18,394 nucleotides of DNA from NCBI GenBank assembly GCA_051881615.1, contig JBJEQF010000010.1, forward strand, positions 1 to 18,394, given 5' to 3'. Every line of letters begins with the position of its first letter. Position 1 is the stretch's first letter. The notes under the pieces were generated by a model. The model searched no databases, was not told where the DNA came from, and saw only the letters and a list, made by a program, of their open reading frames with translations. The position numbers and the translations under genes are program-made. Of this stretch, positions 1 to 7,070 are shown one piece after another. The DNA comes from CAMFTQ01 sp051881615 (GTDB taxonomy: Bacteria > Bacillota > Clostridia > Oscillospirales > Acutalibacteraceae).

Positions 1-186
1 CGAAGCGAGGCGACTAAAGGATTCCAAAGGGTCACTGACCCTTTGGTCGTTTAGGGATGGGGATTTTTAAGGGGAAGGGGATCGAAACCCCTTCCTCTTA
101 AATCTGCTTTCTTTTGCAACTTTTCTTTTCAGACAAAAGAAAAGTTGATAGAAGTGTGATTAAGATGAAATAAATCAAGGAAACAA
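1..186. repeat. Palindromic intergenic element, copy 1
   Basis: This segment matches 507-675 at both ends. Its left part holds an 11-bp perfect palindrome (arms 24-34 and 36-46, one central base), flanked by further complementary CTAAA/TTTAG. Its right part holds a perfect 13-bp stem (117-129 with 135-147, loop CAGAC) built on CAACTTTTCTTTT. The middle differs between copies by small indels. No coding frame is convincing. It resembles a dispersed, hairpin-forming non-coding element; family membership is not known to me. Confidence 0.75.
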
Positions 187-187
187 A

Positions 188-345
188 GCCTCCCCTGTGA
201 AAGGGGAGGTGTCAAAGTCTCTGGCTTTGACGGAGGGGTTGTGGGTAATGCACAAAACCCAACCAACGCACAAAGCCTAAGTAAAGGCACAAGGCAATCC
301 CCTCAGTCGGCGGGGCCGACAGCTCCCCTTAGCAAAGGGAGCCAA
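188..345. repeat. GC-rich hairpin cluster between element copies
   Basis: Four short hairpins are visible. CCTCCCC/GGGGAGG is at 189-195 and 203-209. GTCAAAG/CTTTGAC is at 211-217 and 225-231. GTCGGC/GCCGAC is at 306-311 and 315-320. GCTCCC/GGGAGC is at 322-327 and 337-342. The CCCCTCAGTCGGC...AGCTCCCCTT wording is of a kind that recurs between genes in gut Ruminococcaceae (recollection, not checked). No gene is seen here. Confidence 0.5.
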
Positions 346-364
346 CACACCGCCCCAGCCAAAG

Positions 365-397
365 CGAAGCGAGGCGGCTAAAGGATTCCAAAGGGTC
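365..397 (+). repeat. Partial third copy of the palindromic element
   Basis: The first 33 bases of the element recur here with one change (GGCGGC for GGCGAC), stopping just before the second arm of the palindrome. A poly-AATGAAT tract follows instead. It reads as a truncated copy. Confidence 0.6.
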
Positions 398-405
398 TAT
401 GGTAC

Positions 406-450
406 AATTTAATGAATAATGAAGAATGTATAATGAATAATGAATAATAT
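406..450. repeat. AT-rich AATGAATAATGAAT tract
   Basis: Degenerate repeat of AATGAATAATGAA. The same family appears at 2669-2717 and 6964-7003 (as the reverse complement) and at 15246-15278 and 15487-15525. All copies lie between genes. Confidence 0.7.
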
Positions 451-455
451 CGGTG

Positions 456-476
456 GCTTTTCGCTAAGCGAAAAGC
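456..476. repeat. 10-bp perfect palindrome
   Basis: GCTTTTCGCT at 456-465 is the exact reverse complement of 467-476, with a single base between. There is no T-tract, so it is not an obvious terminator. It lies inside the repeat block between element copies. Confidence 0.6.
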
Positions 477-506
477 ATAAACAAATAATGCACAACACAG
501 CCAAAG

Positions 507-675
507 CGAAGCGAGGCGACTAAAGGATTCCAAAGGGTCACTGACCCTTTGGTCGTTTAGGAAAAGGGGATCGAAACACTTTCCCCTTAAATCTGCTTTC
601 TTTTGCAACTTTTCTTTTCAGACAAAAGAAAAGTTGATAGAAGTGTGATTAAGATGAAATAAATCAAGGAAACAA
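507..675. repeat. Palindromic intergenic element, copy 2
   Basis: Second near-complete copy of 1-186. The 11-bp-arm palindrome is at 530-552 and the 13-bp-stem hairpin at 606-636. Identity with copy 1 ends abruptly at GGAAACAA (186 in copy 1, 675 here), which marks the right boundary of the element. Confidence 0.75.
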
Positions 676-726
676 GAATTATAAGAAAGATGAAGCCAAA
701 AATTTCTTTTATTCGCAAAAATGATA

Positions 727-755
727 TTGATATTTTTTTAACCTTGTGATAAAAT
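727..755 (+). promoter_or_regulatory. Sigma-A promoter for pckG
   Basis: The -35 box TTGATA (727-732) and -10 box TAAAAT (750-755) are separated by 17 bp, with a TG one base before the -10 (extended -10). The expected start is near 762, giving a leader of about 55 nt before the ATG at 817. Confidence 0.7.
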
Positions 756-816
756 AACAGTATATTAGTCTGGGGAAGGATTTATTCTTTTATCGGACTG
801 AAAGGAGTAATTATTT

Positions 817-2583
817 ATGACAAACAACAAATCAGTTTTGGCTTGGCTTGAAGAAATGAAAAGCCTGCTTTCACCGGACGAGGTTGTCTGGATTGACGGC
901 AGTGAGGAACAGCTCGAAGAGTTAAGAGCGCAGGCTTGCTCAACAGGCGAGCTTATTAAGCTCAATCAGGAAAAGCTCCCGGGCTGCTACCTGCACAGAA
1001 CAGCTGTAAATGACGTTGCTCGTGTAGAGGACAGAACATTTATCTGCTCAAGAAAAGAAGAGGACGCAGGTCCTACTAACAACTGGAAAGACCCACAGGA
1101 AGCTTACAAGATGCTTTTTGATATTGCACGTGACAGCTACAAGGGCAGAACAATGTATATTATCCCTTATTCAATGGGTCCTATCGGCTCACCTCTCGCT
1201 CAGATCGGCTTAGAGGTAACAGACTCTATCTACGTTGTTCTTAATATGGCTATTATGACACGTATCGGCAAGGCTGTTCTTGAGGTTTTAGGCGACAGCG
1301 AGGACTGGATTAAGGGCTTACACGCTCGTTGCGATATTGACGATCAGAAGCGTTACATCTGCCACTTCCCTGAGGATAACTACATCATCAGCGTTAACTC
1401 AGGCTACGGCGGAAACGTTCTTTTAGGTAAAAAGTGCTTTGCGCTTCGTATTGCTTCTTACCTCGGTCAGAGAGATGGCTGGATGGCTGAGCATATGCTT
1501 ATCCTCGGTATTGAAAACCCACAGGGCGAGGTTAAGTACGTTACAGCTGCATTCCCGTCAGCCTGCGGTAAGACAAACCTTGCTATGCTTATTCCTCCGG
1601 AAGGCTACAGAGCTAACGGCTACAAGGTTTGGACAGTCGGCGATGATATCGCTTGGATGAGAAAGGGTCCTGACGGCAGACTTTATGCTATCAACCCCGA
1701 AAACGGCTTCTTCGGCGTAGCACCGGGTACAAACGCTAAGTCTAACCCGAACGCTCTTGAATCAACAAAGAAGAACACAATCTTTACAAACGTTGCATTA
1801 AACCTTGACGACAACACAGTTTGGTGGGAAGGTCTTGACAAGAATCCTCCTGCAAATGCAGAAAACTGGAAGGGCGAGCCTTGGAACGGTCAGACTTCAA
1901 CAGAGAAGGGCGCACATCCAAACAGCCGTTTCACAGCTCCTGCAAAGAACTGTCCTTGCATCAGCTCAGAGTTTGACTCAACGGCAGGCGTTCCGATTTC
2001 TGCTATCATCTTCGGCGGCAGACGTGCTCAGACAACTCCGCTTGTATATCAGTCAAGAGATTGGAACAACGGTGTATTCATCGGTTCAATTATGGCTTCT
2101 GAAACAACTGCTGCCGCTACAGGCGCTGTAGGCGTTCTCCGCCGTGACCCGATGGCTATGCGTCCGTTCTGCGGCTACCATATGGCTGACTACTTCCAGC
2201 ACTGGATTGATATGGGCGAAGAGCTCGGCGACAAGGCTCCAAAGATTTTCAACGTTAACTGGTTCCGTCTTGATGACGAGGGTCACTTCCTCTGGCCTGG
2301 CTTTGGCGACAACTTCCGCGTTCTTGAGTGGATTATCAAGCGTTGCGAGGGCGAGGCTGACGCTAAGGAAACAGCTATCGGCTATGTTCCTAATGCAGAT
2401 GACATCAACCTTGAAGGTCTTGATATGGACAAGAAGGTTCTTGAGGATATTCTTGAGGTTGACAACGCTAAGTGGGCAAAAGAGGCTGAGGGCATTGAGG
2501 AGTTCTACAAGAGCTTTGGCGACAAGCTCCCCACAGAGCTTGCAAATCAGCTTTCTTCACTTAAAGAAAGACTTTCAAAGTAA
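817..2583 (+). CDS. pckG: GTP-dependent phosphoenolpyruvate carboxykinase
   Basis: Interconverts oxaloacetate + GTP and phosphoenolpyruvate + CO2 + GDP in the cytosol. In fermentative anaerobes it can run toward oxaloacetate as well as toward gluconeogenesis; the direction here is not shown by the sequence. At 588 residues it has the usual length of the GTP family. The kinase-1 loop FPSACGKTN is at residues 246-254 and contains the reactive Cys250 and Lys252/Thr253. The metal-binding Asp pair of GDDIAW is at 276-277. The substrate arginine of VARVE is Arg69, and FGGRR and RDPMAMRPFCGYH follow. These are GTP-class motifs, not ATP-class PckA ones. The ATG has AAAGGAG ten bases upstream. It is a single-gene unit between its own promoter and a strong terminator. 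Confidence 0.97.
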   Translation: MTNNKSVLAWLEEMKSLLSPDEVVWIDGSEEQLEELRAQACSTGELIKLNQEKLPGCYLHRTAVNDVARVEDRTFICSRKEEDAGPTNNWKDPQEAYKMLFDIARDSYKGRTMYIIPYSMGPIGSPLAQIGLEVTDSIYVVLNMAIMTRIGKAVLEVLGDSEDWIKGLHARCDIDDQKRYICHFPEDNYIISVNSGYGGNVLLGKKCFALRIASYLGQRDGWMAEHMLILGIENPQGEVKYVTAAFPSACGKTNLAMLIPPEGYRANGYKVWTVGDDIAWMRKGPDGRLYAINPENGFFGVAPGTNAKSNPNALESTKKNTIFTNVALNLDDNTVWWEGLDKNPPANAENWKGEPWNGQTSTEKGAHPNSRFTAPAKNCPCISSEFDSTAGVPISAIIFGGRRAQTTPLVYQSRDWNNGVFIGSIMASETTAAATGAVGVLRRDPMAMRPFCGYHMADYFQHWIDMGEELGDKAPKIFNVNWFRLDDEGHFLWPGFGDNFRVLEWIIKRCEGEADAKETAIGYVPNADDINLEGLDMDKKVLEDILEVDNAKWAKEAEGIEEFYKSFGDKLPTELANQLSSLKERLSK

Positions 2584-2608
2584 TTTAATATCGGCTTAGA
2601 TAAAAATT

Positions 2609-2642
2609 GCAGTACCGTTCATTTGGGCGGTACTGCTTTTTT
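2609..2642 (+). terminator. Intrinsic terminator of pckG
   Basis: A perfect 9-bp stem GCAGTACCG/CGGTACTGC (2609-2617, 2628-2636) with a 10-nt loop is followed directly by six T. It lies 26 bases after the pckG stop codon. Confidence 0.93.
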
Positions 2643-2668
2643 ATAAACTAACGATAACCTTTAGATAC

Positions 2669-2717
2669 AATTAAATTATTCATTATTCATCATTCATCAT
2701 TTATTATTCATTAAAAC
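2669..2717. repeat. AT-rich ATTCATTATTCATCATT tract
   Basis: Degenerate repeat, reverse complement of the 406-450 type. With the direct repeats at 2801-2834 and the promoter at 2837 it fills the gap between pckG and the next gene; I see no gene in this gap. Confidence 0.7.
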
Positions 2718-2800
2718 TAAATAAGACTGTGTGTAAATGTACTGCTTTTTAATGATAAAAGATAGTATAATCTCCAATTATCGATTACAAATTGTTAATT

Positions 2801-2834
2801 GTGACAAACACATTGTGACAAACACGTGACAAAA
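2801..2834 (+). promoter_or_regulatory. Direct repeats upstream of a promoter (possible regulator site)
   Basis: GTGACAAACAC occurs at 2801-2811 and again at 2815-2825. A shortened GTGACAAAA follows directly at 2826-2834 and abuts the -35 box at 2837. Head-to-tail repeats just upstream of a -35 are a typical position for activator binding, but no regulator can be assigned. Confidence 0.4.
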
Positions 2835-2836
2835 GA

Positions 2837-2865
2837 TTGACAACATATTGAAAAAGTGGTACTAT
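2837..2865 (+). promoter_or_regulatory. Sigma-A promoter for the zinc-ribbon gene pair
   Basis: Consensus -35 TTGACA (2837-2842), 17-bp spacer, -10 TACTAT (2860-2865). Transcription should begin near 2872, only about 25 nt before the ATG at 2897. Confidence 0.8.
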
Positions 2866-2896
2866 TAAGTAGAATATAAAATTAAGGAGTGGTTCA

Positions 2897-4447
2897 ATGT
2901 TCTGCGAAAAATGCGGTAACAAAATGAATGACGGAGAAATTTTCTGTCAGAAATGCGGTACTAAAATCAGCGATGAGCTTATTCAGGCACAACAGCCTGT
3001 AGTACAACAGCCTGTTACACAGCAAGCACCTGTTCAGACAGCATACACCTATAATCAGCAGACTGCACCGTCTGCACCAAAAGCACCAAGAAAGCCTATA
3101 CCGAAAAAGTTTATCTTGGGCGGAGCAATCGGCGCAGGTGTTATTGCAATAGCTTGCATTGTTATTTTTGTGATTTTGCCTATGTTCAACAAGGCTGACC
3201 TGTCAAAATTCATTCGTGTTGACTTTGACGAGGATATGCTTTATGAGGACTTGGCAAACGCTACTGTCAGCTTTGACGAAAAGGAATTGACATACGCTTT
3301 TATCACTGACGGCAAGACCGAAGAGGACTACAAAAACTCACTTTCCGGCGGCGATTATTCTGATATGCTTAACTCACTTCAGAGCCAGCTTGGCGGTAAG
3401 GCTGTAGGTCTTAGCACTATTCTTGACAACTGCAAAATCAATGCATACATCAAGGGCGACGAAAACGCAACTGAAGAAACTACAGAAGATGAGGGCATCG
3501 GTTCTTCAAGCGGCTCGTCAAATAAAACATATCTTGAAAAGCTTTCAAGCAAGGACGTAATCGTTGTAGAGCTTATCTGGGATAAGGATCAAGAGTCACA
3601 GCGTGATGTTGAAAGAGCCGAAAAGGCTATGGGCGTAAACTTTGACAAAACAGATAAAACTGTTGAGCTAAGTGTAAGTAACGAGCTTAAAAAGGACGAC
3701 CTGACACTCAAGGAAACTCAGAAGGTTGATGTCCTTGACTACATTGAAAAGAACAAGCTGACAACAACAAAGGGCTTTAAGGACGGCGAATTAGCCTTTA
3801 GCATTTCTGACTTTGAATTTGACGCAGGCGATTACAAAATCGTTTACAACAGATCAGACAGCTATGATATTCAGATTAAAAAAGGCGATGAATACGTAGG
3901 CTATATTGATGTTAAGCTCATGGAAAAAGGCTCGGAGGATTACTCATCATATAACGTCAACAAGCTGTCGGCAAATGATGTTGTGACAGTCAGTCTGAAC
4001 AGAGATTACATAGAAGGCACAAACCTTGTAATAGCAACTCAGGAAAAGGACTTCACAGTAACACCGAATACTCCTATCACGCTTGAAGAGGCAAAGAGCA
4101 ACACCGAGGCAATCAAAAAGGCTGTTACAGAGTATATTGAAAAAAATTCAAGCACACTTAAAAATCCGAGTGTTGTAAACGCTTACCTTATTACTCCTGT
4201 TGACGCTTCAAAATCGAACTGGGAAAACAAAATTCTTGTTTTTGTTCAGGGTAAATATGAGGGCTGGTTTAGTTCTTATGACAAGTATTTTATGACATAC
4301 GACGTATCAGACGCATATATAAACAACGGCAACCTTGAATACGACTATATCACTTCAGGCAGTGGCAACAAGGAATTAAGCACTCTGACAAAGAATAACT
4401 ATTACTTCACAACACCAAAGGGATATAAGTCTGAAAAAATTATGTAA
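2897..4447 (+). CDS. Zinc-ribbon single-pass membrane protein with large exported domain
   Basis: Function unknown. Residues 1-24 form a zinc ribbon with two CxxC knuckles (Cys3/Cys6 and Cys17/Cys20). A Gln/Pro/Val-rich linker covers about 28-60, then a basic stretch (about 61-71), one membrane helix (about 73-96) and roughly 420 residues that should lie outside the cell, because the basic side stays in. The exported part is acidic with a Ser/Gly/Glu-rich spacer near 195-212. The phrases KLSSKDVIVVEL and KLSANDVVTVSL suggest two related domains in tandem. The layout recalls TcaA-like zinc-ribbon membrane proteins of Firmicutes, but I cannot claim homology. AAGGAG lies seven bases before the ATG. 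The next gene follows after 57 bp with no terminator, so the two are likely co-transcribed. Confidence 0.85.
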   Translation: MFCEKCGNKMNDGEIFCQKCGTKISDELIQAQQPVVQQPVTQQAPVQTAYTYNQQTAPSAPKAPRKPIPKKFILGGAIGAGVIAIACIVIFVILPMFNKADLSKFIRVDFDEDMLYEDLANATVSFDEKELTYAFITDGKTEEDYKNSLSGGDYSDMLNSLQSQLGGKAVGLSTILDNCKINAYIKGDENATEETTEDEGIGSSSGSSNKTYLEKLSSKDVIVVELIWDKDQESQRDVERAEKAMGVNFDKTDKTVELSVSNELKKDDLTLKETQKVDVLDYIEKNKLTTTKGFKDGELAFSISDFEFDAGDYKIVYNRSDSYDIQIKKGDEYVGYIDVKLMEKGSEDYSSYNVNKLSANDVVTVSLNRDYIEGTNLVIATQEKDFTVTPNTPITLEEAKSNTEAIKKAVTEYIEKNSSTLKNPSVVNAYLITPVDASKSNWENKILVFVQGKYEGWFSSYDKYFMTYDVSDAYINNGNLEYDYITSGSGNKELSTLTKNNYYFTTPKGYKSEKIM

Positions 4448-4504
4448 TCAACAGCTTTTGATAAAATCAAGCTGAAATAAATTTATTTTAAAGGAGATAC
4501 GATC

Positions 4505-5380
4505 ATGAAATTCTGTCCATATTGCGGAAAACAGCTTCAGGATAACGAGGTTTGCTCCTGCCGTACACAGACAAGCGCACCTGTTCAGCAGCCGGTTCAG
4601 CAGCCCGTTCAGCAACCGGTTCAGCAGCCGGTTCAGCAACCTGTTCAGCAGTCACCGTACGCAGCTGCAACACCTGCACAGCCAAAGGGCGAAAACAAAT
4701 TTGTAAAAGCATTAAAAGAGCTTCCCAACGTATTAAAGTCATTCCTCAAGGACGCAAAAAACACAGTAAATATTGCAAAAGCAAATAACGATATTATGCT
4801 TGCAATAGTTTTATCAGGTGTATTCTTTATTGCAGTTTTCCTTTCAAACTGCTTTACGTTCCTTGGTCTGACATTCTCGGTCAAGTCGATGTTAGGCATG
4901 TTCGGCGGTGCTGTATCACTTTTCCACTTTCCACAGATTCTTGTTACATCAGTTGTTATGACTGCGCTTATCATCGGTATGTTTGTTCTTGTAACATTCC
5001 TCTCAAACAAGCTGTTTAACAAGGAAGCTGATGTAAAGAAATGTTTTGTTGACGCATTTATCACATTCGGTGTTTACTCTCTCCCCGCTTCGGCAGGACT
5101 TCTGCTTGCAGGCTTAACAGGCTTCCTCAACATTTACCTGCTGTTAGCCTTTTTGATGTTTACAATCGTTTACCTTGTATTCGTTTTAACTCAGGAGCTT
5201 AAAGCAAACGAAGGAGTAAGCAGCACAAAGTTCACTCTTTTGAACGTTTTATTTATCACAATCGCACTGCTTATTATAGTTGCCGTAGGGTTCAATATGT
5301 CGTTATGGTGTCTTGACCTTGGCGGTCTTATGAACAATGCTATGTCAGGTATCGGCAGTCTGGGCAGTCTGTTCGGCTGA
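4505..5380 (+). CDS. Zinc-ribbon multi-pass membrane protein
   Basis: Function unknown. The N-terminus is a compact zinc ribbon with Cys4/Cys7 and Cys17/Cys19, so the second knuckle is CxC, not CxxC. Residues about 25-49 are a VQQP repeat linker, followed by a charged region (about 60-95) and about five membrane helices (roughly 97-120, 143-168, 183-205, 207-230, 243-265). The end is Gly/Ser-rich. The hydrophobic domain resembles Yip1-type membrane domains found behind zinc ribbons in clostridia; this is an impression, not a domain hit. AAGGAG is eight bases before the ATG. It shares the N-terminal plan (ribbon plus QQPV linker) with the gene upstream, which suggests that the two proteins work together at the membrane. 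Confidence 0.85.
   Translation: MKFCPYCGKQLQDNEVCSCRTQTSAPVQQPVQQPVQQPVQQPVQQPVQQSPYAAATPAQPKGENKFVKALKELPNVLKSFLKDAKNTVNIAKANNDIMLAIVLSGVFFIAVFLSNCFTFLGLTFSVKSMLGMFGGAVSLFHFPQILVTSVVMTALIIGMFVLVTFLSNKLFNKEADVKKCFVDAFITFGVYSLPASAGLLLAGLTGFLNIYLLLAFLMFTIVYLVFVLTQELKANEGVSSTKFTLLNVLFITIALLIIVAVGFNMSLWCLDLGGLMNNAMSGIGSLGSLFG
4580..4651 (+). repeat. Six 12-bp tandem repeats (VQQP linker)
   Basis: Six in-frame units of the CCGGTTCAGCAG type, differing only at the third base and at the final A/G. Each encodes Pro-Val-Gln-Gln. Such arrays change length by slippage in 4-residue steps without breaking the frame. Confidence 0.9.
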
Positions 5381-5411
5381 TTTCACCTATTGCAATAATT
5401 TACAAAAAAAT

Positions 5412-5450
5412 AACAGCGGCAAAATGACAGCTTATCATTTTGCCGCTGTT
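5412..5450. terminator. Bidirectional intrinsic terminator
   Basis: A perfect 16-bp stem (5412-5427 with 5435-5450, 7-nt loop) has TTTTG on the plus side and a run of seven A before it, which becomes a T-tract on the minus strand. It ends both the zinc-ribbon unit (+) and the XRE-operon transcript (-). Confidence 0.93.
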
Positions 5451-5488
5451 TTGTGTTATTTTGCACTATATTTATCAAAAAATCAGAC

Positions 5489-5686
5489 TTATTTCCTTTG
5501 TATATGATAAGCAATCGTCGCAACAGCTGCTCCGACAGCAGCACCTATTGCCACTCCTAAAGACAAGGCTTTTGCTCCGCCTGTGGCAGATGCAACGCAC
5601 AAGCCTAATGACATACCTATTGAAACAAACAATATCGGCGGAAAGGTGTTTTTATCGTTTTTATCATTCTTATCGTTTTTACTCAT
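5489..5686 (-). CDS. Small glycine-zipper membrane protein
   Basis: Function unknown. I choose the ATG at 5686 over one at 5719 because it gives a typical start beside the stop of the upstream gene, with AAAGGG upstream. The product is about 65 residues: a short Asp-Asn-Lys repeat tail (KNDKNDKND), then two hydrophobic segments rich in Gly and Ala (SIGMSLGLCVASATGG; GVAIGAAVGAAVATIA) with the GxxxG/A spacing of glycine zippers. It is the last gene of a three-gene operon with an XRE regulator and a DUF3169-like protein, and overlaps the latter by 8 bp. A membrane role partnered with that protein is inference. Confidence 0.7.
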   Translation of the reverse strand: MSKNDKNDKNDKNTFPPILFVSIGMSLGLCVASATGGAKALSLGVAIGAAVGAAVATIAYHIQRK

Positions 5687-6506
5687 TGTTTTTACCCTTT
5701 TGCTTTGTCTTGTTTTCAAGCTTGTATCCTGTGATGAGGTATGTAAGCGTCAGTGTAAGCCAGATCGTTGTTACGATAATAAGCGGTAAAACGCCGATGT
5801 CAAAGGTCATTCCTGGCAATGCTATAAGAACCCACAAAACAGTGCAGACGTAATTTGCAACATTGTACGCTTTAAAGCCTGCCTTGTAAATATTCATCTT
5901 TTCTGCCTCGTCACAGCTGTCTATCCACTCCTTCTGGAACTTAACATCAAGAGCGTCACCCTTTTTCTCGGGGTTAATTTTTTTGGCAAGCTCTATGACA
6001 GACCTTGAAATCAAAGCAAACGAAACGATGCTAATGATAATCAAGAGCAGAAACGCACCGCAGATAACAAGCGACATTATATCGCCTTTTGATATTACGA
6101 ATTTAAGCGAACAGCCCCACAAGCCGAACACAAAATACAAGACAATAACGCTGACCGTATTGACAGACGATGACAGGCTCAAAAGCTTTTCAGACCTTGA
6201 AATTGTTTCCTCGTCTTCCCCGTCCCATTGTTCAAAAATTTTTCTCGCCTTTTTTATCAAAGACAGGCAAACAGCAACAACAGTAAGGAAGATTACTAAG
6301 TAAACGACAGGTGTTGCATAGAACGATATTTTGTTGAAGCCTTCCCATAAAGCGTAGGCATCGAGTGAAAAAAGCGAATCCTCAAAAACCGAAATTAAAA
6401 ATCCCAACAGCATACCGATAATCAAACCCGGAATCATAAGAAGCGAAAGCTTCTTGGCGGCTGTTTTATTTTTCTTTCTGTCAGCAGTTACTTTGTTGTT
6501 ATTCAT
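5679..6506 (-). CDS. DUF3169-like multi-pass membrane protein
   Basis: Function unknown. The start is the ATG at 6506 with GGAGG nine bases upstream; the frame is open upstream to 6566, but that part lacks a ribosome site and lies inside the previous gene. The 275-residue product has a basic N-terminus and about six membrane helices (roughly 20-42, 64-84, 113-132, 143-168, 218-234, 238-260). A cytosolic stretch carries FQKEWIDSCDEAEKMNIYKA (residues 190-209). That phrase and the pairing with an XRE gene match my memory of DUF3169 proteins; no search was run. It overlaps both neighbours by 8 bp, so translation is probably coupled. Confidence 0.75.
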   Translation of the reverse strand: MNNNKVTADRKKNKTAAKKLSLLMIPGLIIGMLLGFLISVFEDSLFSLDAYALWEGFNKISFYATPVVYLVIFLTVVAVCLSLIKKARKIFEQWDGEDEETISRSEKLLSLSSSVNTVSVIVLYFVFGLWGCSLKFVISKGDIMSLVICGAFLLLIIISIVSFALISRSVIELAKKINPEKKGDALDVKFQKEWIDSCDEAEKMNIYKAGFKAYNVANYVCTVLWVLIALPGMTFDIGVLPLIIVTTIWLTLTLTYLITGYKLENKTKQKGKNNE

Positions 6507-6714
6507 CTTCTTTATCCTCCGAATACATAAAAATATCTTCGACCGAAGCCGAGCAGACCTTTGCAATTTTCAGTGCAAGCGTTACTGACGGTGAGTAATC
6601 GCCACGCTCAATCTGACTTATTGTCTGACGAGAAGTACCGACCAGTGCGCCCATTTCCTGTTGATTAACACCGAGCCTTGAGCGGTATTCCTTTAGTCGG
6701 TTATAAAGGGGCAT
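6499..6714 (-). CDS. XRE-family HTH transcriptional regulator
   Basis: A 71-residue protein that is almost only a Cro/C1-type helix-turn-helix. The recognition part is NQQEMGALVGTSRQTISQIE, followed by RGDYSPSVTLALKIAKV. I choose the ATG at 6714, which has AGAGG about eight bases upstream; ATGs at 6732 and 6756 lack a ribosome site, and the latter falls inside an operator-like palindrome. It is first in the operon with the DUF3169-like and glycine-zipper genes. Two palindromes sit on its promoter, so it most likely represses itself and the two membrane genes. Confidence 0.9.
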   Translation of the reverse strand: MPLYNRLKEYRSRLGVNQQEMGALVGTSRQTISQIERGDYSPSVTLALKIAKVCSASVEDIFMYSEDKEDE

Positions 6715-6750
6715 AAAATCGACCTCTTTCATTGTACTTATTCCGGAATA

Positions 6751-6768
6751 TGACAAGTTTTCTTGTCA
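6751..6768. promoter_or_regulatory. Operator-like palindrome O2 of the XRE operon
   Basis: TGACAAG-TTTT-CTTGTCA is a perfect 7-bp-arm palindrome at about the expected transcription start of the XRE operon. Its core TGACAA/TTGTCA equals that of 6783-6802. The two centres are 33 bp apart, about three helical turns. Confidence 0.75.
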
Positions 6769-6773
6769 ACAGT

Positions 6774-6802
6774 ATTGTAGCATTGACAAGAATAGTTGTC
6801 AA
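6774..6802 (-). promoter_or_regulatory. Promoter and operator O1 of the XRE operon
   Basis: On the minus strand TTGACA (6802-6797), a 17-bp spacer and TACAAT (6779-6774) make a near-consensus sigma-A promoter. The palindrome TTGACAA-GAATAG-TTGTCAA (6783-6802) contains the whole -35 box, so a bound dimer would block RNA polymerase. This is the expected design for autorepression by the XRE protein. Confidence 0.8.
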
Positions 6803-6842
6803 TAGGTTTTTGCGAAAAATTTTAAGAAGATTTATAAACAAA

Positions 6843-6895
6843 AACACTCAATCGGCTTGCAGAGATGTCGGCACTTCCGGTTGAGTGTTGTTTTT
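6843..6895. terminator. Intrinsic terminator, probably for trxB
   Basis: AACACTCAA (6843-6851) pairs with TTGAGTGTT (6881-6889), extended by a T-G wobble and three more pairs. On the minus strand the stem runs into TTTTTGTTT and lies downstream of trxB. The plus side also has a T-run, but no plus-strand gene ends here. Confidence 0.75.
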
Positions 6896-6963
6896 GATAT
6901 ATTATAGCTTTGTTTTCTTGGTGAAATATAGTTTTACACCTTTCACTTTGTGTGAAGATTAAA

Positions 6964-7070
6964 ATTATTCATTTTTCATCATTCATCATTCATTATTCAT
7001 TAAATTTTCGTGCATTATCACTAACTACGAAGCACTTAGCACTCCACACTTCACACTCCAAACTCCACAC
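6964..7070. repeat. AT-rich ATTCATT tract and adjoining CACTCCACACTTC tract
   Basis: 6964-7003 belongs to the ATTATTCATTTTTCATCATT family. It is followed at about 7033-7070 by a different degenerate repeat of CACTCCACACTT/CAAACTCCACACTC type, which runs up to the trxB stop codon. No gene is seen. Confidence 0.6.

Noticed and set aside
378..608. 76-codon open frame on the minus strand in the leading repeat block
   Set aside because: It runs through both hairpin repeats, has no ribosome site and its composition follows the repeats.
1..676. CRISPR array
   Set aside because: The repeats are few, long, hairpin-rich and not regularly spaced, and no cas gene is seen.
756..816. Riboswitch in the pckG leader
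   Set aside because: The leader is about 55 nt and shows no recognisable aptamer.
4448..5064. Open frames on the minus strand opposite the second zinc-ribbon gene
   Set aside because: They are mirror frames of the VQQP repeat and the helices; the plus frame has the zinc ribbon, ribosome site and promoter.
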